64,000 nt of DNA from DASQPR01 sp963724705 (GCA_963724705.1 CAVRVS010000005.1:316943-380942); one strand, 5' to 3'. Positions 9,202-18,733 are shown, counted from the first letter of the stretch. The notes: generated from the letters alone by a model not told the origin. Made by a program: numbers and translations.

Positions 9202-9843
9202 CTACGCCGGTGGGCCGACGCGTCCGTCGCGCGCGCGAAGCGCGGCCTGGGTGCGGTCCGCCACATGCATTTTCTCGAGTACGCGCGACACGTAGTTCTG
9301 CACTGTCTTGAGCGACAGACCGAGCGTGCGGGCGATCTGCGCATTGCTCGCGCCCTCGGCGATCATCGCGAGCACATCGCGTTCCCGATCGGTCAGGGCA
9401 CCGTCGCGGGTCGGCGGCCGGCGACCGGTCGTCATCGCGAGAACCCGCGCCGCGATGCCCGGTCCGAACACGGCACCGCCGGCCGCAGCCGTACGGGTGG
9501 CCGCGGCGATCTCCTCGCCGGTCGACCCCTTGAGGATGTAGCCCCGGGCGCCGGCGCGGAGTGCCGCGAGGACGGTGTCGTCGTCGTCGACCATGGTGAT
9601 GGCAAGGATGCTCGGCCTCGGCTCCCGGCCGGCCATGAGCCGCCGCGTCGCCTCGACGCCCGATATCCCCGGCAGGTTGAGGTCCATCAGGATGACGTCC
9701 GGATGCAATTCCTCCGCCTGTTCGACGGCCTCCTCGCCGGCGGCCGCGACACCGACCACGTCGACATCGGCCAGCCGGGCCAGCGACGCCGCCAGACCAT
9801 CGCGGAACACCGGATGGTCATCGACGATCAGCACCCGGATCAT
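9202..9843 (-). CDS. NarL/FixJ-type response regulator
   Basis: A 213-residue response regulator. The receiver domain (1-120) has acidic pair DD at 8-9, phosphoacceptor D54 in VILMDLNLPG, Thr at AITMVDD and Lys in GYILKGS. The LuxR-type helix-turn-helix follows, with LTDRERDVLAMIAEGASN and LSLKTVQNYVSRVLEKM. Its start overlaps the stop of the histidine kinase by four bases (ATGA), so the two are co-translated and form a cognate pair. Confidence 0.93.
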   Translation of the reverse strand: MIRVLIVDDHPVFRDGLAASLARLADVDVVGVAAAGEEAVEQAEELHPDVILMDLNLPGISGVEATRRLMAGREPRPSILAITMVDDDDTVLAALRAGARGYILKGSTGEEIAAATRTAAAGGAVFGPGIAARVLAMTTGRRPPTRDGALTDRERDVLAMIAEGASNAQIARTLGLSLKTVQNYVSRVLEKMHVADRTQAALRARDGRVGPPA

Positions 9844-12017
9844 GCGGCGCCGTCCGCGAGCAATGCCGCCGACGTGGCCACCGGTGGCAATCCGGCCACC
9901 GGCACCGCTGCCGGGTCGGGTGCTGGCTCGACTAGCGGGTCGGATGCCGGCTCGGCTGAAGGGTTGGCCGCCGGGTCGGCGGCCGGCAATGGCAATGTCG
10001 CCGTGACCGTCGTGCCAGAGTCGGTGCCGGCGATGTCCAGCGCACCGCCGAGTTCCTCGGCTCGCTCGCGCATCGTGGCCAGGCCGTTCCCGCGTCGCGG
10101 ATGCGCGTCGACGGTCGCGGATTGCGCTGTGGGCGCGTCGATTCCGCGGCCGTCGTCGGCGACCCGGAGCACCAACGAGCGCTCGGCGACCGTGATAGCG
10201 ACGTGACACTGTGACGCGGCGGCGTGCTTGACGGCGTTGGTCACCGCCTCGCATGCGATGCGGTAGACCGCGACCTCGACGGCCGCCGGCACCGCCGGGA
10301 TCTCCGGGTCGACCGCGATCTCGACTTCAGTACCGCTGGCCGAGGCCAGCCGGTTGACCGCCTGGGCTACGGCGGCGGCGAGCCCGAGTTCGTCGATCGC
10401 CGGTGGGCGCAGACCTTCGACGAGTCGCCGTACGTCTTCGACTGTGTGCCGGATGTCGTCCCGCAGCACCAACAGGTCTCGCGCCGCCATCGTCGGATCT
10501 TCCGGTATCAGCGCCCGGGCGTTGTCGACCTTCAACATGAGCCCGGCGAGCGCGGGGCCAAGGCCGTCGTGCAGATCCCGGCGCAGCCGCCGCCGTTCTT
10601 CTTCGCGCGCAAGCACGAGACGTTCACGCGCATGTCGCAGGTCATCGGTGAGTGCCCGCGCGTGCATCAGCACAGCCACCTGGGCCGCGAGGTCGTCGAG
10701 CACGCGCCGGTCGGCCGGCCGGAGTGCCGTCGCCGGTTCGGTGTAGAGGAGATCGCCGGCCCGCCGCCCGTACACGGTCAGCGGGACCAGGGTCGGCGCC
10801 GCGCCTGGCGCGCCCGCCACGATGCGACCGGCCGGATCGCGCAGTGCCACCCCGGACAGGCCGAGCGTCGCGTGCAGCTCGGTCACCACGGTCGACAGGA
10901 CACTGGAAGCATCCGTGGCGTACGAGATGCGAGGACTCAGACCGGCCAGCACGTCGTACGGCTGCCGCCAGCCTCCGTACGTGATGCGATTGGCGGCGTC
11001 GTGCAATGCGTGGCGCAGCGGTGCGAACGTGACGGCGACGACGCCCGCGCCGAGCCACGGCAGCCAGTGCGCCCCGGTGTCGCCCAGCAGCGCGCCGGTG
11101 CCGGCGACGACGAGCAGATAGATGCCGACGATCGCCGCGGACAGCGTGATCCAGACCAGCGAACGGTTCGCAACGGTCGCCATGTCGAAGAGGCCGCCGG
11201 TCAGGATGGCCACGGCCACCGCGATGGGCACCGGCACGACGGCGACGGCGAACACCCACGGATCCGCACCGAAACCGAACGCGGTCGGCACCACGATGAC
11301 CGGCAGGGCGGCACCGGCCGCGAACGTCAGCAGTTGCCGTCGGATCGGCGTCGTGCCGGTGCGCCAGCGCGATATCAACGCCGCCACGCCACCGGCGATC
11401 GTCGCGATCATCAGCGGTAGAGACACGGTCGACACGGCATCGCCGAATCCGGCCAGAGCGCCCGGCAGCGCGATCGGGTTGTGCCATCCGGCCGCCCGCA
11501 ACTCCGTGTTCTCGACGTCGGTCGCGAGCGCGGTGCCGACGAACGAGGCGGCGACCGCCGCCAGCGCCGTCCAGGCGAGCCATCGCCAGCGCGATCCGGG
11601 CAACCGGCCATCGGGAAACACCACCGGTACGGCGATCGCCGCGCCGAGCCAACCGGCCGCGCGGACTGGTCCGCCGACCACTGCGAAGGCACTGGCCGCT
11701 GGGACGGACCCGGGCGCCGTCACGATCCCGCGGACACCGGTGTCGAAGAGTCCTTCTCCGACGCCCCAGGCGCACGCGGTCGCCGTGATCAGCCAGCCGA
11801 CCCGGTTGCCGGGCCGGGCCAACGTGACTACGCAACCGGTCAGCGCAATGAGAGCAATGGTGACGGCGAGCGCGACGGCGGACACGTGGTCGGCGGTTCC
11901 GCCGGCGCTCGCCCACACGGCTAGCGCTGCACCCGCGATTGCCAGGCCGACCGCCGCGATCGGAATCGCGGCGGTCGGTCCCTGTCTGCGGCTGCCTGGC
12001 CTCGGGTCGTCCGGCAT
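9840..12017 (-). CDS. NarL-type sensor histidine kinase, integral membrane
   Basis: A 725-residue kinase if the ATG at 12017 is used; a GTG at 12062 overlaps the upstream stop (GTGA) and is an alternative. About ten membrane segments occupy residues 15-340, then a GAF-like region (~370-460), HisKA_3 with RRDLHDGLGPALAGL (His near 482), and a HATPase with NAVKHAA and DDGRGI. The last ~50 residues are a low-complexity tail of repeating P-x-x-D/E units, encoded by 12-base repeats that overlap the regulator gene's start. The signal sensed is unknown. Confidence 0.88.
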   Translation of the reverse strand: MPDDPRPGSRRQGPTAAIPIAAVGLAIAGAALAVWASAGGTADHVSAVALAVTIALIALTGCVVTLARPGNRVGWLITATACAWGVGEGLFDTGVRGIVTAPGSVPAASAFAVVGGPVRAAGWLGAAIAVPVVFPDGRLPGSRWRWLAWTALAAVAASFVGTALATDVENTELRAAGWHNPIALPGALAGFGDAVSTVSLPLMIATIAGGVAALISRWRTGTTPIRRQLLTFAAGAALPVIVVPTAFGFGADPWVFAVAVVPVPIAVAVAILTGGLFDMATVANRSLVWITLSAAIVGIYLLVVAGTGALLGDTGAHWLPWLGAGVVAVTFAPLRHALHDAANRITYGGWRQPYDVLAGLSPRISYATDASSVLSTVVTELHATLGLSGVALRDPAGRIVAGAPGAAPTLVPLTVYGRRAGDLLYTEPATALRPADRRVLDDLAAQVAVLMHARALTDDLRHARERLVLAREEERRRLRRDLHDGLGPALAGLMLKVDNARALIPEDPTMAARDLLVLRDDIRHTVEDVRRLVEGLRPPAIDELGLAAAVAQAVNRLASASGTEVEIAVDPEIPAVPAAVEVAVYRIACEAVTNAVKHAAASQCHVAITVAERSLVLRVADDGRGIDAPTAQSATVDAHPRRGNGLATMRERAEELGGALDIAGTDSGTTVTATLPLPAADPAANPSAEPASDPLVEPAPDPAAVPVAGLPPVATSAALLADGAA
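9908..9987 (-). repeat. Degenerate 12-bp tandem repeat encoding a PxxD/E tail
   Basis: Units like GCCGGCTCGGCT (plus strand) repeat about seven times in frame, giving a tail of the form PAAD-PAAN-PSAE-PASD-PLVE-PAPD at the C terminus of the histidine kinase. The tail lies outside the catalytic ATPase domain and looks disordered. Confidence 0.6.
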
Positions 12018-12058
12018 GACGCATATGGTGCCAGCGCTCGGCCCGGAAGCCGAGCCCC

Positions 12059-12730
12059 TCACGCGACGTCAGCTGCGAGAAGGCGATTGGGCGCTCCGGA
12101 TGGAGCGTTGCGACGGCCCCGTACCAACATGACGGCAAGTACCACGACCCAGCCGAGGAGGACGACGGTCGCGAAGTTGAGCGTCGCCGAACCGGTCGCA
12201 CCGATGACCCCCACGATTCCGGCGGCCACGCTCAGCCAACCGAACCAGCGTGCCAGGGCGCCGCCGGCGAGGGCGGCTCCGCCAATGCCGACCGCGCACA
12301 CGCCAAGAGAGGCGATGGCTACAAAATCGGCGAACTTGCCGACGTACGTGATTCCGGCGACCAGATCCGGTGAGTAACCGTGCTTGGCGCCGTAGAACGC
12401 GGCCCCCGTCGTCGCGAATGCCCCACCGATCGTGACGGCAGTCGCGAGCGTGCCGGCGGCCACGCCCAGGCTGGCCAACCAACCGGCGGTCTCGGTGGTG
12501 CCACGCACCAGGCGACCGACGAGTGTCACGGCCGCGAGGAATACCAGCCAGGCGATCAGGGCGATGAAGCCGCCCACGAACATGGTGGATGTCGAGACCC
12601 CGGCGAACGTTGTCACGATCGACGTTGGACGGGCACCGTACGTCGGCGACTTCATTTGCGAGTAGCCGGCGAGCAGCAGGACGACGTGGGCGAGGCAGAG
12701 GGTGCCGGCGATGCGCCAGAGGCGGTTCAT
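12059..12730 (-). CDS. Six-helix integral membrane protein of unknown family
   Basis: A 223-residue hydrophobic protein with about six membrane segments (near residues 5-22, 50-75, 85-108, 127-150, 155-175 and 180-203) and a basic, short cytoplasmic end. AAGGAG lies 7 bases before the ATG, a good ribosome site. It ends where the histidine kinase begins (4-base overlap if the GTG start is used), so it probably belongs to the same operon and could be a sensor accessory or signal-transducing partner. No family is recognised. Confidence 0.7.
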   Translation of the reverse strand: MNRLWRIAGTLCLAHVVLLLAGYSQMKSPTYGARPTSIVTTFAGVSTSTMFVGGFIALIAWLVFLAAVTLVGRLVRGTTETAGWLASLGVAAGTLATAVTIGGAFATTGAAFYGAKHGYSPDLVAGITYVGKFADFVAIASLGVCAVGIGGAALAGGALARWFGWLSVAAGIVGVIGATGSATLNFATVVLLGWVVVLAVMLVRGRRNAPSGAPNRLLAADVA

Positions 12731-12874
12731 GGTGTGCTCCTTCGCTGAGGTGAGCCGATGCGGTCAGCCTCGGGCACAGCCGTTCCCGACCGGCAGAGCA
12801 CAGATCCCATGCCGTTATGGGAAGGCGGGACACGCTCCGGCGGCCACCGCGTGCTCGCGCCACCGGTTGATTGT

Positions 12875-13060
12875 GTGACGTGGACGGCCGACATCGCCCA
12901 GCAGTCACACGGCGGCAGCGGATCGAGCGGCACCACGCCAGCGATCCCGCGCTTCATCCGGCTCGACTTCGCGTACGTCACCCGCGCCGTGCTCTACACG
13001 ATGGCCGGCATCATGGCGCTCGCCGCGCCCGTCGCCATTCTCGCGGCACGCCGTACCCGA
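12875..13060 (+). pseudogene. C-terminal remnant of an MFS transporter
   Basis: In one plus frame this stretch reads RFIRLDFAYVTRAVLYTMAG and IMALAAPVAILAARR, closely like the last extracellular loop and final membrane helix of DHA-type MFS exporters. There is no start codon, no upstream helices, and the frame runs on antisense into the neighbouring oxidoreductase gene, so only a fragment of about 60 residues remains. It fills most of the 390-base gap between the membrane protein and the LLM gene. Confidence 0.45.
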
Positions 13061-13120
13061 TTGCCAGTCAGATGCCGCGGTGCGTGCGATGCGGCCTCAG
13101 CGCACGCACCGCGGTGTCCA

Positions 13121-13963
13121 TCACCGCAAGGGTTCGAGCGCCGCAGCCAGTGGTTCGAGGATGGCCGGCGTATGCGGCACCGGCAGCACGACGATCCCGA
13201 GGTCAACACCGACCGCGGCGAGCGCGGCGGCCCGCTCGGCCACCAGTTGCGGGTCGCCGTCCGGACCGAACCGCACGTGGCTCGAGATCAGGATCTCCTT
13301 CGGATCGCGGCCGACCGCCTCGCAGTGCGCGTAGAGGACGTCCCGCTTGTGCGGGAACTCGTCCGGAGCCGAGCTGCCACCGAAGTTCCAGTGCTGGGCG
13401 AAGCGTGCAACGGTCCGCAGCGTGCGCTTCTCGCCGCTGCCGCCGATGACGATGGGTGGATGCGGCCGCTGTGGTCCCTTGGGCTCGTTGCGGGCGCCGG
13501 ACAGCTGGTAGAACTTGCCGTCGAAGTCGGTGGTCTCGTCGCGCAGCAGACCGACGAGCACCTCGCAGGCCTCCTCGAAGCGGTCACTTCGCTCGCGGGG
13601 CGTGCCGAGCTCGATGCCGTACGCGCCGGATTCCTGCTCGTTCCAGCCGGCGCCGATGCCGAGTTCGAGCCGACCGCCGGAAATGATGTCGAGCGTCGAG
13701 GCCATGTTGGCGAGCACGGCCGGGTGTCGATAGTGGATGCCGGTGACCATATTGCCGATCCGGATCCGCTGCGTCGCTTGGGCCAATGCCGTCAACGTGA
13801 GCCAGCCTTCGAGGCACGGCCCGTCGGTGTCGCCGACGATCGGATAGAAGTGGTCGAACGTCCAACCCGACTCGAAGATGTCGATGTCGTCGGCGGCCTT
13901 CCACACGGCCAGCATGTCGGCCCATGTCGTGTGCTGGGGCGAGGTCTTGAAAGCAAATCGCAT
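13121..13963 (-). CDS. LLM-class F420-dependent oxidoreductase
   Basis: A 280-residue TIM-barrel protein of the luciferase-like family. It starts MRFAFKTSPQHTTWADML and has family blocks WTFDHFYPI, RIRIGNMVTGIHYRHPAVLA, LELGIGAGWNEQE and PPIVIGGSGEKRTLR. In actinomycetes this subgroup usually binds F420 rather than FMN. The ATG at 13963 was preferred over one at 14017 because the barrel's first strand begins directly after it. It is monocistronic; substrate unknown. Confidence 0.85.
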   Translation of the reverse strand: MRFAFKTSPQHTTWADMLAVWKAADDIDIFESGWTFDHFYPIVGDTDGPCLEGWLTLTALAQATQRIRIGNMVTGIHYRHPAVLANMASTLDIISGGRLELGIGAGWNEQESGAYGIELGTPRERSDRFEEACEVLVGLLRDETTDFDGKFYQLSGARNEPKGPQRPHPPIVIGGSGEKRTLRTVARFAQHWNFGGSSAPDEFPHKRDVLYAHCEAVGRDPKEILISSHVRFGPDGDPQLVAERAAALAAVGVDLGIVVLPVPHTPAILEPLAAALEPLR

Positions 13964-14162
13964 GGTCCGAACACTATCGCCGCGCGTGTCGTCGCGGTCC
14001 GCGAGCATTTCGCCCATTCCACGGTACGGGCATGCCGTCGACCCGGAAACCGGGCGGCAGCGAGCTTTGCGGGTGTCGGCATCGTCGCGACGGTCGGCGG
14101 CTATAGTCGGCTCGGCTCGTCAACCGGCGCGCTACCGACGAAACAGCGGGTGAGAAGAACCG

Positions 14163-14699
14163 ATGACCGATAGCACCGCGGCCGAGCCCGTGTTCGTCCA
14201 TCCGACCGCCGATGTCGAAGACGGCGCCGTGGTCGGTCCGGGCACCAAGGTCTGGCACCTGGCGCACATCCGGTCGTCGGCGACGGTCGGCGCTGGCTGC
14301 GTCATCGGCCGCAACGTCTATGTCGACGCGCATGCGGTGGTCGGCGATCGAGTCAAGATTCAGAACAACGTATCGGTCTACCAGGGCGTCACTGTCGAAG
14401 ACGAGGTTTTCGTCGGACCGTGCGCCGTGTTCACGAACGATCTGCGGCCGCGGGCGCAGAACCCCGACTGGAAGATCACCCCGACCCTGGTCCGCCACGG
14501 TGCCTCCATCGGCGCCAACGCGACCATCGTCTGTGGGGTCGAGATCGGGCCGTACGCCATGATCGCGGCCGGATCGGTGGTCACGAAGGACGTCGCGGCC
14601 AACCAACTCGTGGCGGGCAATCCGGCGCGCCCGCTGGGTTGGGTCGACGAGCAGGGAAACGTCATCTCACGCGACGCCCAGCGCCCGATCGACCTCTAA
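14163..14699 (+). CDS. Left-handed beta-helix acyltransferase, WbpD/WlbB-like sugar 3-N-acetyltransferase
   Basis: A 178-residue hexapeptide-repeat protein: repeated V/I-G-x-x-x rungs from residue 10 to 150, with NDLRPRAQNPDW in the active-site loop and the terminal IAAGSVVTKDV block plus NPARPLGWV. This loop and length match WbpD/WlbB, which acetylates the 3-amino group of UDP-2-acetamido-3-amino-uronic acid. The matching aminotransferase, oxidoreductase and dehydrogenase lie at 19.5-21.7 kb and 29-30 kb. Acetyl-CoA is the expected donor. It is transcribed convergently with the first glycosyltransferase gene. Confidence 0.83.
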   Translation: MTDSTAAEPVFVHPTADVEDGAVVGPGTKVWHLAHIRSSATVGAGCVIGRNVYVDAHAVVGDRVKIQNNVSVYQGVTVEDEVFVGPCAVFTNDLRPRAQNPDWKITPTLVRHGASIGANATIVCGVEIGPYAMIAAGSVVTKDVAANQLVAGNPARPLGWVDEQGNVISRDAQRPIDL

Positions 14700-14792
14700 G
14701 CATCTGCGTTCTCCGGCAACGTCGGCTGCTGCCCGTTGGCTTCGCCGACGCTGGCGCCGTTGCGGCGATCGAGCCGTCGCGTAGATCGATAG

Positions 14793-16526
14793 CTATTGGG
14801 GCGATCGGGTTGTCGCCGCCGGCGTCAGCGGCTGAGTCGGCGTCGACACAGGCGTCGCGGCCGCCGATGACACCGCGGCGGTGGACGCCGCGACGTTCGG
14901 CAGCGGCCTGACTCCGCGATCGTTGGCGAGCAGTCGCTCGCGGATCCGGCGCACCAACCGGCGCAGCGTGACCGGGATGGCGTCGATCGCCAGCTCTCCG
15001 TCGGTACGTCGGGTCGGTCGGATCACGTACGCCGTCGGGCCGGCGAAGGTGAGGCGCTCGCCGCCGGTCACCGTACGGGGCATGCGGATCGGAACCGGTG
15101 ACGTCACCGCACCCGGGCCGGCCGCGATGTATACGTCCTGGCTGTCGGCCCACCGGGGGCGATGGGCGAGGAGACCGCGCACGGACAGGTCGGCTTGGAT
15201 CGTGGACCCGCCGGGATGGGCTCGTACGGTCACCGGTGTGCGGGTGCGGCCGGCCACGAGGTGGAGATCGGCGGCCGTGACGGTGGCCGGTGGGTGGGGG
15301 CTGTGGGCGGTGACGGTCAGGGTGCTCCGGCCGTGGTCCCGTCGCCAGGTCAGGTCGGCCAGCGTGAGGTGGTGGGCGATGGTGTGGGTGGGTGAGTCGG
15401 TGACCAGGTACCAGGGGTCGGGGAAGTGGGGTGTTTGGCGGAAGCCGGGGTAGGTGGCGTAGAGCCGGCCGCCGTGGGGGTGGTGGTCGAGGTGTAGGGG
15501 TGGGGGTTGGTGGGTGCTGTTGTGGCCGATGAGGGTGCGTAGGTGGTCGTGGTGGTGGTGTTGGGCTAGGCGCAGGCGTAGGCGGCGGTTGACGTCGAGG
15601 CGTTCGGCGATGGGGTCGGTGAGGTATTGGTCGGCCAGGGTGGCGATGCCGGCGGCGACCTCGTGTTGGGTGGCCGAATCGAGGGTCAGGAAGTCGGGGC
15701 GGGTGAGTTTGGAGAGTTCGGAGGCGAAGCTGCGGTGCAGGATGGCGTCGCGGCGGGGTCCGGGTGGCAGCAGGTTGGCGGTGGCGGCCATGATCGCTGC
15801 GGTGCAGGCCAGCCGCTGCCGGTGGCTGGCGCGGTAGGTGATGTTGGCGGCGTCGTGGCGGCGTACGGCGTAGTAGTAGTCGTAGTCGGCCAACACGCTG
15901 ATTTTGGCCGCGTGGACGCAGGCGGCGACGGTAAAGGGCTGGTCGGAGCCGAACGGCAAGGATTCCGGGAAGGCGATGCCGTGCTCGAGTAGCAGGCTAC
16001 GGCGAAACAGTTTCGTGTTCGACATGGCAAACGGCAACGCCGAGGTGTACAGGTCCACATCCGGATCGGTCCGGGCGAAGATCGCCTGCGGCACGAACCG
16101 GCCGTTACAGCCGACCATCCGACCGGCCACCACATCCGAGCCGTACTCGTCGCCGGCGGCGACCAGCCGCGCCAACGCTTGGCGGCCCAGATAATCATCG
16201 GCGCCCAGGAAAAACACATACCGGCCGGTCGCCAACCGCAACCCCCGATTCGACGGCCCGGCCGGCCCACCCGAATTCGGCTGATGAATCACCGTAAACA
16301 CATCCGGGAACCGGCGCACGAACCGGTCCAACACCACACCACTACCATCGGTCGACCCATCATCGACCGCGATAACCTCCAACCGCGACCGACCAATACT
16401 CTGCCGCACCAACGACATCAAACACCGCGTCAAATACGGCATCGTGTTGTAGACCGCGACGATCACGGTCACGTCGGGAACTTGCGGGATGGTGTCGGGC
16501 GTGCGGCTCATGGTCGCAGCTCGCAT
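14793..16526 (-). CDS. Family 2 glycosyltransferase with long C-terminal region
   Basis: A 577-residue protein. Residues 15-240 are a GT-A fold with DVTVIVAVYNTMPYL, VIAVDDGSTDGSG and the metal-binding GADDYLG, as in polyglycosyl transferases using NDP-sugars. The rest is helical then beta-rich; a His-rich stretch lies near 330-355. GGAGG sits 7 bases before the ATG. It is a clear paralogue of the gene at 27377-28984 (shared YNTMPYLTRCL, HQPNSGGPA, ADDYLG). From roughly 15280 to 16450 codon use changes to a C-rich, G-poor coding strand, unlike both neighbours. Confidence 0.85.
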   Translation of the reverse strand: MRAATMSRTPDTIPQVPDVTVIVAVYNTMPYLTRCLMSLVRQSIGRSRLEVIAVDDGSTDGSGVVLDRFVRRFPDVFTVIHQPNSGGPAGPSNRGLRLATGRYVFFLGADDYLGRQALARLVAAGDEYGSDVVAGRMVGCNGRFVPQAIFARTDPDVDLYTSALPFAMSNTKLFRRSLLLEHGIAFPESLPFGSDQPFTVAACVHAAKISVLADYDYYYAVRRHDAANITYRASHRQRLACTAAIMAATANLLPPGPRRDAILHRSFASELSKLTRPDFLTLDSATQHEVAAGIATLADQYLTDPIAERLDVNRRLRLRLAQHHHHDHLRTLIGHNSTHQPPPLHLDHHPHGGRLYATYPGFRQTPHFPDPWYLVTDSPTHTIAHHLTLADLTWRRDHGRSTLTVTAHSPHPPATVTAADLHLVAGRTRTPVTVRAHPGGSTIQADLSVRGLLAHRPRWADSQDVYIAAGPGAVTSPVPIRMPRTVTGGERLTFAGPTAYVIRPTRRTDGELAIDAIPVTLRRLVRRIRERLLANDRGVRPLPNVAASTAAVSSAAATPVSTPTQPLTPAATTRSPQ

Positions 16527-16748
16527 GCGGATGCCTCCGTGTGGCCAGCGCGTCGAGTGAGCTGGCTACCGGCAATCGAAGACAGTGCGGGTGTCGGCGG
16601 CTCGACCGAAAAGCGAACAGACGGCGGCGGCCAGATGGTGGTTTCCGGAACTCCGTAACGCCTCGGAAACACGCAGCTGATCTCGTTTGGGCGGCGACGG
16701 CCGTTCCGCAGCCGTCCGAGCAGGCCGAACGGCCGCGGAAAGCACCGA

Positions 16749-16779
16749 CCGCGCGTGTCCACGATGTGGAAACGCGCGG
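16749..16779 (-). terminator. Hairpin terminator after the ABC exporter operon
   Basis: Arms CCGCGCGTGTCCAC (16749-16762) and GTGGAAACGCGCGG (16766-16779) pair with one mismatch around a GAT loop, 20 bases past the ATPase stop on the minus strand. There is no T-run, as is common in high-GC actinomycetes. The remaining ~220 bases to the glycosyltransferase show nothing else recognisable. Confidence 0.6.
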
Positions 16780-16798
16780 CCGGCCGAGATGTTGCGGG

Positions 16799-17686
16799 TT
16801 AACGAGCCATGAATTCTTCGTACGCCGCGACGACTTCGTCGGTCGGTCCGTCCATCCGGATCAGGCCGCGTTCGAGCCAGATCGATCGTTCGCACACCTC
16901 TTGAATCGTGCCGACCGCGTGGCTCACGAGGAAGATGGTGCCGGCGCCGGCGAGCAGCTCCCGGACCCGCTCCTCGCTGCGCCGCCGGAACCGGGCGTCG
17001 CCGGTGGCCAGCGCCTCGTCGACGAGCATGACGTCGTGCATTTTCGCCGCGGCGATGGCAAACCGCAGGCGCGCCGACATACCCGACGAGTACGTGCTCA
17101 TCGGCAGTTCGCCGAAGTTGTCTCCGTGCTCGTTGATGCCGGAGAACTCGATGATGCCGGGCATCAGCTCCTGAGCCTTTTGCCGGCTCATGCCCATGGC
17201 AAGAAGGCCGATGATGACGTTCTGCTCGCCGGACAGGTCGGGCAGCAGCGCCGCGTTCGCGCCGAGCAGCGACGGCTGACCCATGGTGTAGATCGCGCCC
17301 TGGTTGACCCCCAGCAGTCCGGCGATCGCGCGGAGCAATGTCGACTTTCCGGAACCATTGCTGCCGATGAGACCGATGGCTTCGCCCTGATAGGCCGTGA
17401 AGCTCACGCCCTTGACGGCCTTGACTTCGCGGATCGTGGGGCCCGACTTTTGCCGGGACAGCATGCGCTTGAGGGCGACCGCGGGCATCGTGTTCATCGT
17501 CTTGCCACCGCCGATGATGCGGTACGTGATGTGCACGTTGTCGACGATCACGGTCGGCGCACCGAGTTCACGCCGGGGCCGGCGAGGCTCGACGGCCAGC
17601 GGCTCGACGTCCACCGGCCCAAGCGGCGTCACGTCCGCCTGACCCGGCGCCGGATCGCCCTGATACATCAGTTCGGACTGCCACAT
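16799..17686 (-). CDS. Polysaccharide ABC exporter ATPase (Wzt/TagH-like)
   Basis: A 295-residue ATP-binding subunit with Walker A GSNGSGKST, signature YSSGMSARL and Walker B DVMLVDEAL followed by the His switch LVSHA. Sequence around GVNQGAIYTMGQ and ALLPDLSGEQN is the pattern of O-antigen/teichoic acid exporters. It ends at AYEEFMAR and lacks the C-terminal carbohydrate-binding extension of Wzt proteins that recognise a capped chain. It lies 4 bases after the permease gene. The ATG at 17686 was used; a GTG at 17698 would overlap the permease end. Confidence 0.9.
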   Translation of the reverse strand: MWQSELMYQGDPAPGQADVTPLGPVDVEPLAVEPRRPRRELGAPTVIVDNVHITYRIIGGGKTMNTMPAVALKRMLSRQKSGPTIREVKAVKGVSFTAYQGEAIGLIGSNGSGKSTLLRAIAGLLGVNQGAIYTMGQPSLLGANAALLPDLSGEQNVIIGLLAMGMSRQKAQELMPGIIEFSGINEHGDNFGELPMSTYSSGMSARLRFAIAAAKMHDVMLVDEALATGDARFRRRSEERVRELLAGAGTIFLVSHAVGTIQEVCERSIWLERGLIRMDGPTDEVVAAYEEFMAR

Positions 17687-17690
17687 CAGG

Positions 17691-18623
17691 TCAGCCACGG
17701 CCGTACTCCTCTTCGCCGCGCCAGAAGTACACGTACCCGAGGAGCAACATGCCAACACCCCACAACAGAGCAATGATCCACGTGGTCAGCGGCGGAAACA
17801 GCCAAATGTCGGCCTTGAGATCCTCCGGCTTGCGGAGGAGCGCATGGCGCATGATTTCGATGTAGACGACGGCTGGATTCAATTTGGCCAGGACCGCCAG
17901 GGGACCGGGCAAGTTCGCGTCGAACTTCGTCACGCTGTAGAGCACGCCGGACATGTACATCCACGTGCGTGTGACGAACGGTAGAAGTTGCTTCAGGTCG
18001 GTGAGTTTGTTACCGATGCGGGCCATGACGAAGCCGAGGCCCACATTGAACATGAGCATCAACACGACCACCGGCGGGATCATCAGCCATGTCCAGGAGA
18101 CCGGTTCACCACTGGCGAGTGCGATTAACAGGAGAACCACGAGGGCGGCGAGAAAGTTCTGCAACTGCGTCCACGTGGTGGCGAGCGAGACCGTCGCCCG
18201 GGGGAAATGCAGCGCTCGGATCATGGTGATGTTCTTGGTCACCGCGGCCACGCCCTGCGTCGCCGACTGTGCCATAAAGCCGAACGTGAAGACGCCGATG
18301 CACAGGTACGCGATGAAGTTCGGCACGCCGCGGCCGGTATTGATGATGATGCCGAAGATCAGGTAGTAGACCGCCGCGTTGGACAGCGGGGTCAGGACCT
18401 GCCAGAGGCGGCCGAGCTTCGACTTGCTGAACGAGGCCGAGATGATCGACGACGCGTACGTCGCGATGAAGTTCCGGTACGACCACAATTGGTGCGTGTA
18501 GCGCACGAGGTTCGGCCGGGCGCCGGCGACGGCGAGCCCATGCCGGGCGGCGAGTTCCGCTCCGGTGAGCCCCGTATCTGGCCCAGCGGTGGCTGTGCTG
18601 ACCAACTCGGCTCCCATCCCCAA
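17691..18623 (-). CDS. Polysaccharide ABC exporter permease (Wzm/TagG-like)
   Basis: A 310-residue ABC-2 type permease with six membrane segments between ~70 and 305. It begins with a ~45-residue cytoplasmic leader, then ..LVRYTHQLWSYRNFIATYASS, the amphipathic entry helix typical of TagG/Wzm. Late helices contain the conserved LPFVTRTWMYMSGVLY segment. Together with the downstream ATPase it should export an undecaprenyl-linked glycan made by the surrounding enzymes. Its start region faces the TetR gene. Confidence 0.88.
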   Translation of the reverse strand: MGMGAELVSTATAGPDTGLTGAELAARHGLAVAGARPNLVRYTHQLWSYRNFIATYASSIISASFSKSKLGRLWQVLTPLSNAAVYYLIFGIIINTGRGVPNFIAYLCIGVFTFGFMAQSATQGVAAVTKNITMIRALHFPRATVSLATTWTQLQNFLAALVVLLLIALASGEPVSWTWLMIPPVVVLMLMFNVGLGFVMARIGNKLTDLKQLLPFVTRTWMYMSGVLYSVTKFDANLPGPLAVLAKLNPAVVYIEIMRHALLRKPEDLKADIWLFPPLTTWIIALLWGVGMLLLGYVYFWRGEEEYGRG

Positions 18624-18733
18624 CTTCCAGAATGATGTGATGGCTACGGCGGCGTGAAGGCCGTCACCACCATCCTCGGTAACGTTCGGCGACCAGCCAA
18701 CATTCGCGGCAATGAAACGCCACCGTATCGTCG

